6,035 nt of DNA from Candidatus Scatomorpha stercorigallinarum. GTDB taxonomy: Bacteria > Bacillota_A > Clostridia > Oscillospirales > Oscillospiraceae. The notes beneath the pieces are model-generated. The model made no database searches, was not told where the DNA came from, and saw nothing but the letters and a program-made list of their open reading frames with translations. The translations under genes and the position numbers were made by a program. Where the stretch lies: contig DVOV01000232.1 in assembly GCA_018713375.1 (NCBI GenBank), positions 1 to 6,035 on the forward strand, in the 5' to 3' direction. Every line of letters begins with the position of its first letter. The stretch's first letter is position 1. Positions 6,031 through 6,035 of this stretch are shown piece by piece.

Positions 6031-6035
6031 TCTCC
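6031..6035 (-). promoter_or_regulatory. Ribosome binding site for the phosphotransacylase gene
   Basis: GGAGA at the window edge lies 6 bases before the ATG at 6024 and directly against the GTG at 6030, so it decides for the ATG. The promoter itself is outside the window. Confidence 0.6.

Noticed and set aside
1..6035. Mobile element, CRISPR array, phage or defence system
   Set aside because: No transposase, integrase, direct-repeat array or known defence domain was found on either strand; base composition and codon style look even across all genes.

Overview
The window is a GC-rich, gene-dense stretch of bacterial chromosome with strong Shine-Dalgarno sites, very short spacers and overlapping genes. 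An anaerobic lineage, probably a high-GC clostridium (Oscillospirales-like) or a member of a similar phylum such as Synergistota, fits best. The support is a phosphotransacylase of the Ptb/Pta type, an oxygen-sensitive radical SAM enzyme, a clostridial-style MutM, and ATA used often for isoleucine despite the high GC. This is inference; no marker gene fixes the taxon.

Layout. On the + strand, 1-999 is the 3' part of a sodium/glutamate symporter (GltS/ESS family) cut by the window edge. It overlaps by 4 bp a GTG-started acyltransferase of the PlsC superfamily (996-2168) with an added zinc-ribbon tail. A GC-rich hairpin at 2181-2205 closes this unit and also lies just past the last gene of the opposing unit. 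All remaining genes are on the - strand. In transcription order they are: a phosphate acetyl/butyryltransferase-family enzyme (6024-5077) followed by a perfect 30-bp palindromic terminator (5029-5058); then a tightly overlapping four-gene set. That set is an ElaA-type GNAT acetyltransferase (5000-4530), an SplB-related radical SAM protein (4555-3662), MutM (3669-2833) and an endonuclease III-like glycosylase (2839-2210).

How the genes may work together. The four overlapping - strand genes look like one transcript with translational coupling (overlaps of 26, 8 and 7 bp). Two are base-excision repair glycosylases: MutM for oxidised purines, and an HhH-GPD/4Fe-4S enzyme that lacks the lyase lysine of Nth and so resembles the alkylpurine glycosylases MpgII/MagIII. 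The radical SAM protein is from the spore photoproduct lyase superfamily but lacks a cysteine where that enzyme keeps its hydrogen donor, so its substrate is unknown. Its place directly upstream of mutM makes a nucleic-acid substrate a reasonable but unproven idea.

I saw no tRNA, rRNA, CRISPR array, insertion sequence, prophage gene or attachment site. No stretch over 300 bases lacks a gene; the longest spacers are 76 bp (5001-5076) and 41 bp (2169-2209). Most of the window is ordinary chromosome. The points most worth a second look are the repair-gene cluster, the atypical radical SAM protein, and the zinc-ribbon acyltransferase.
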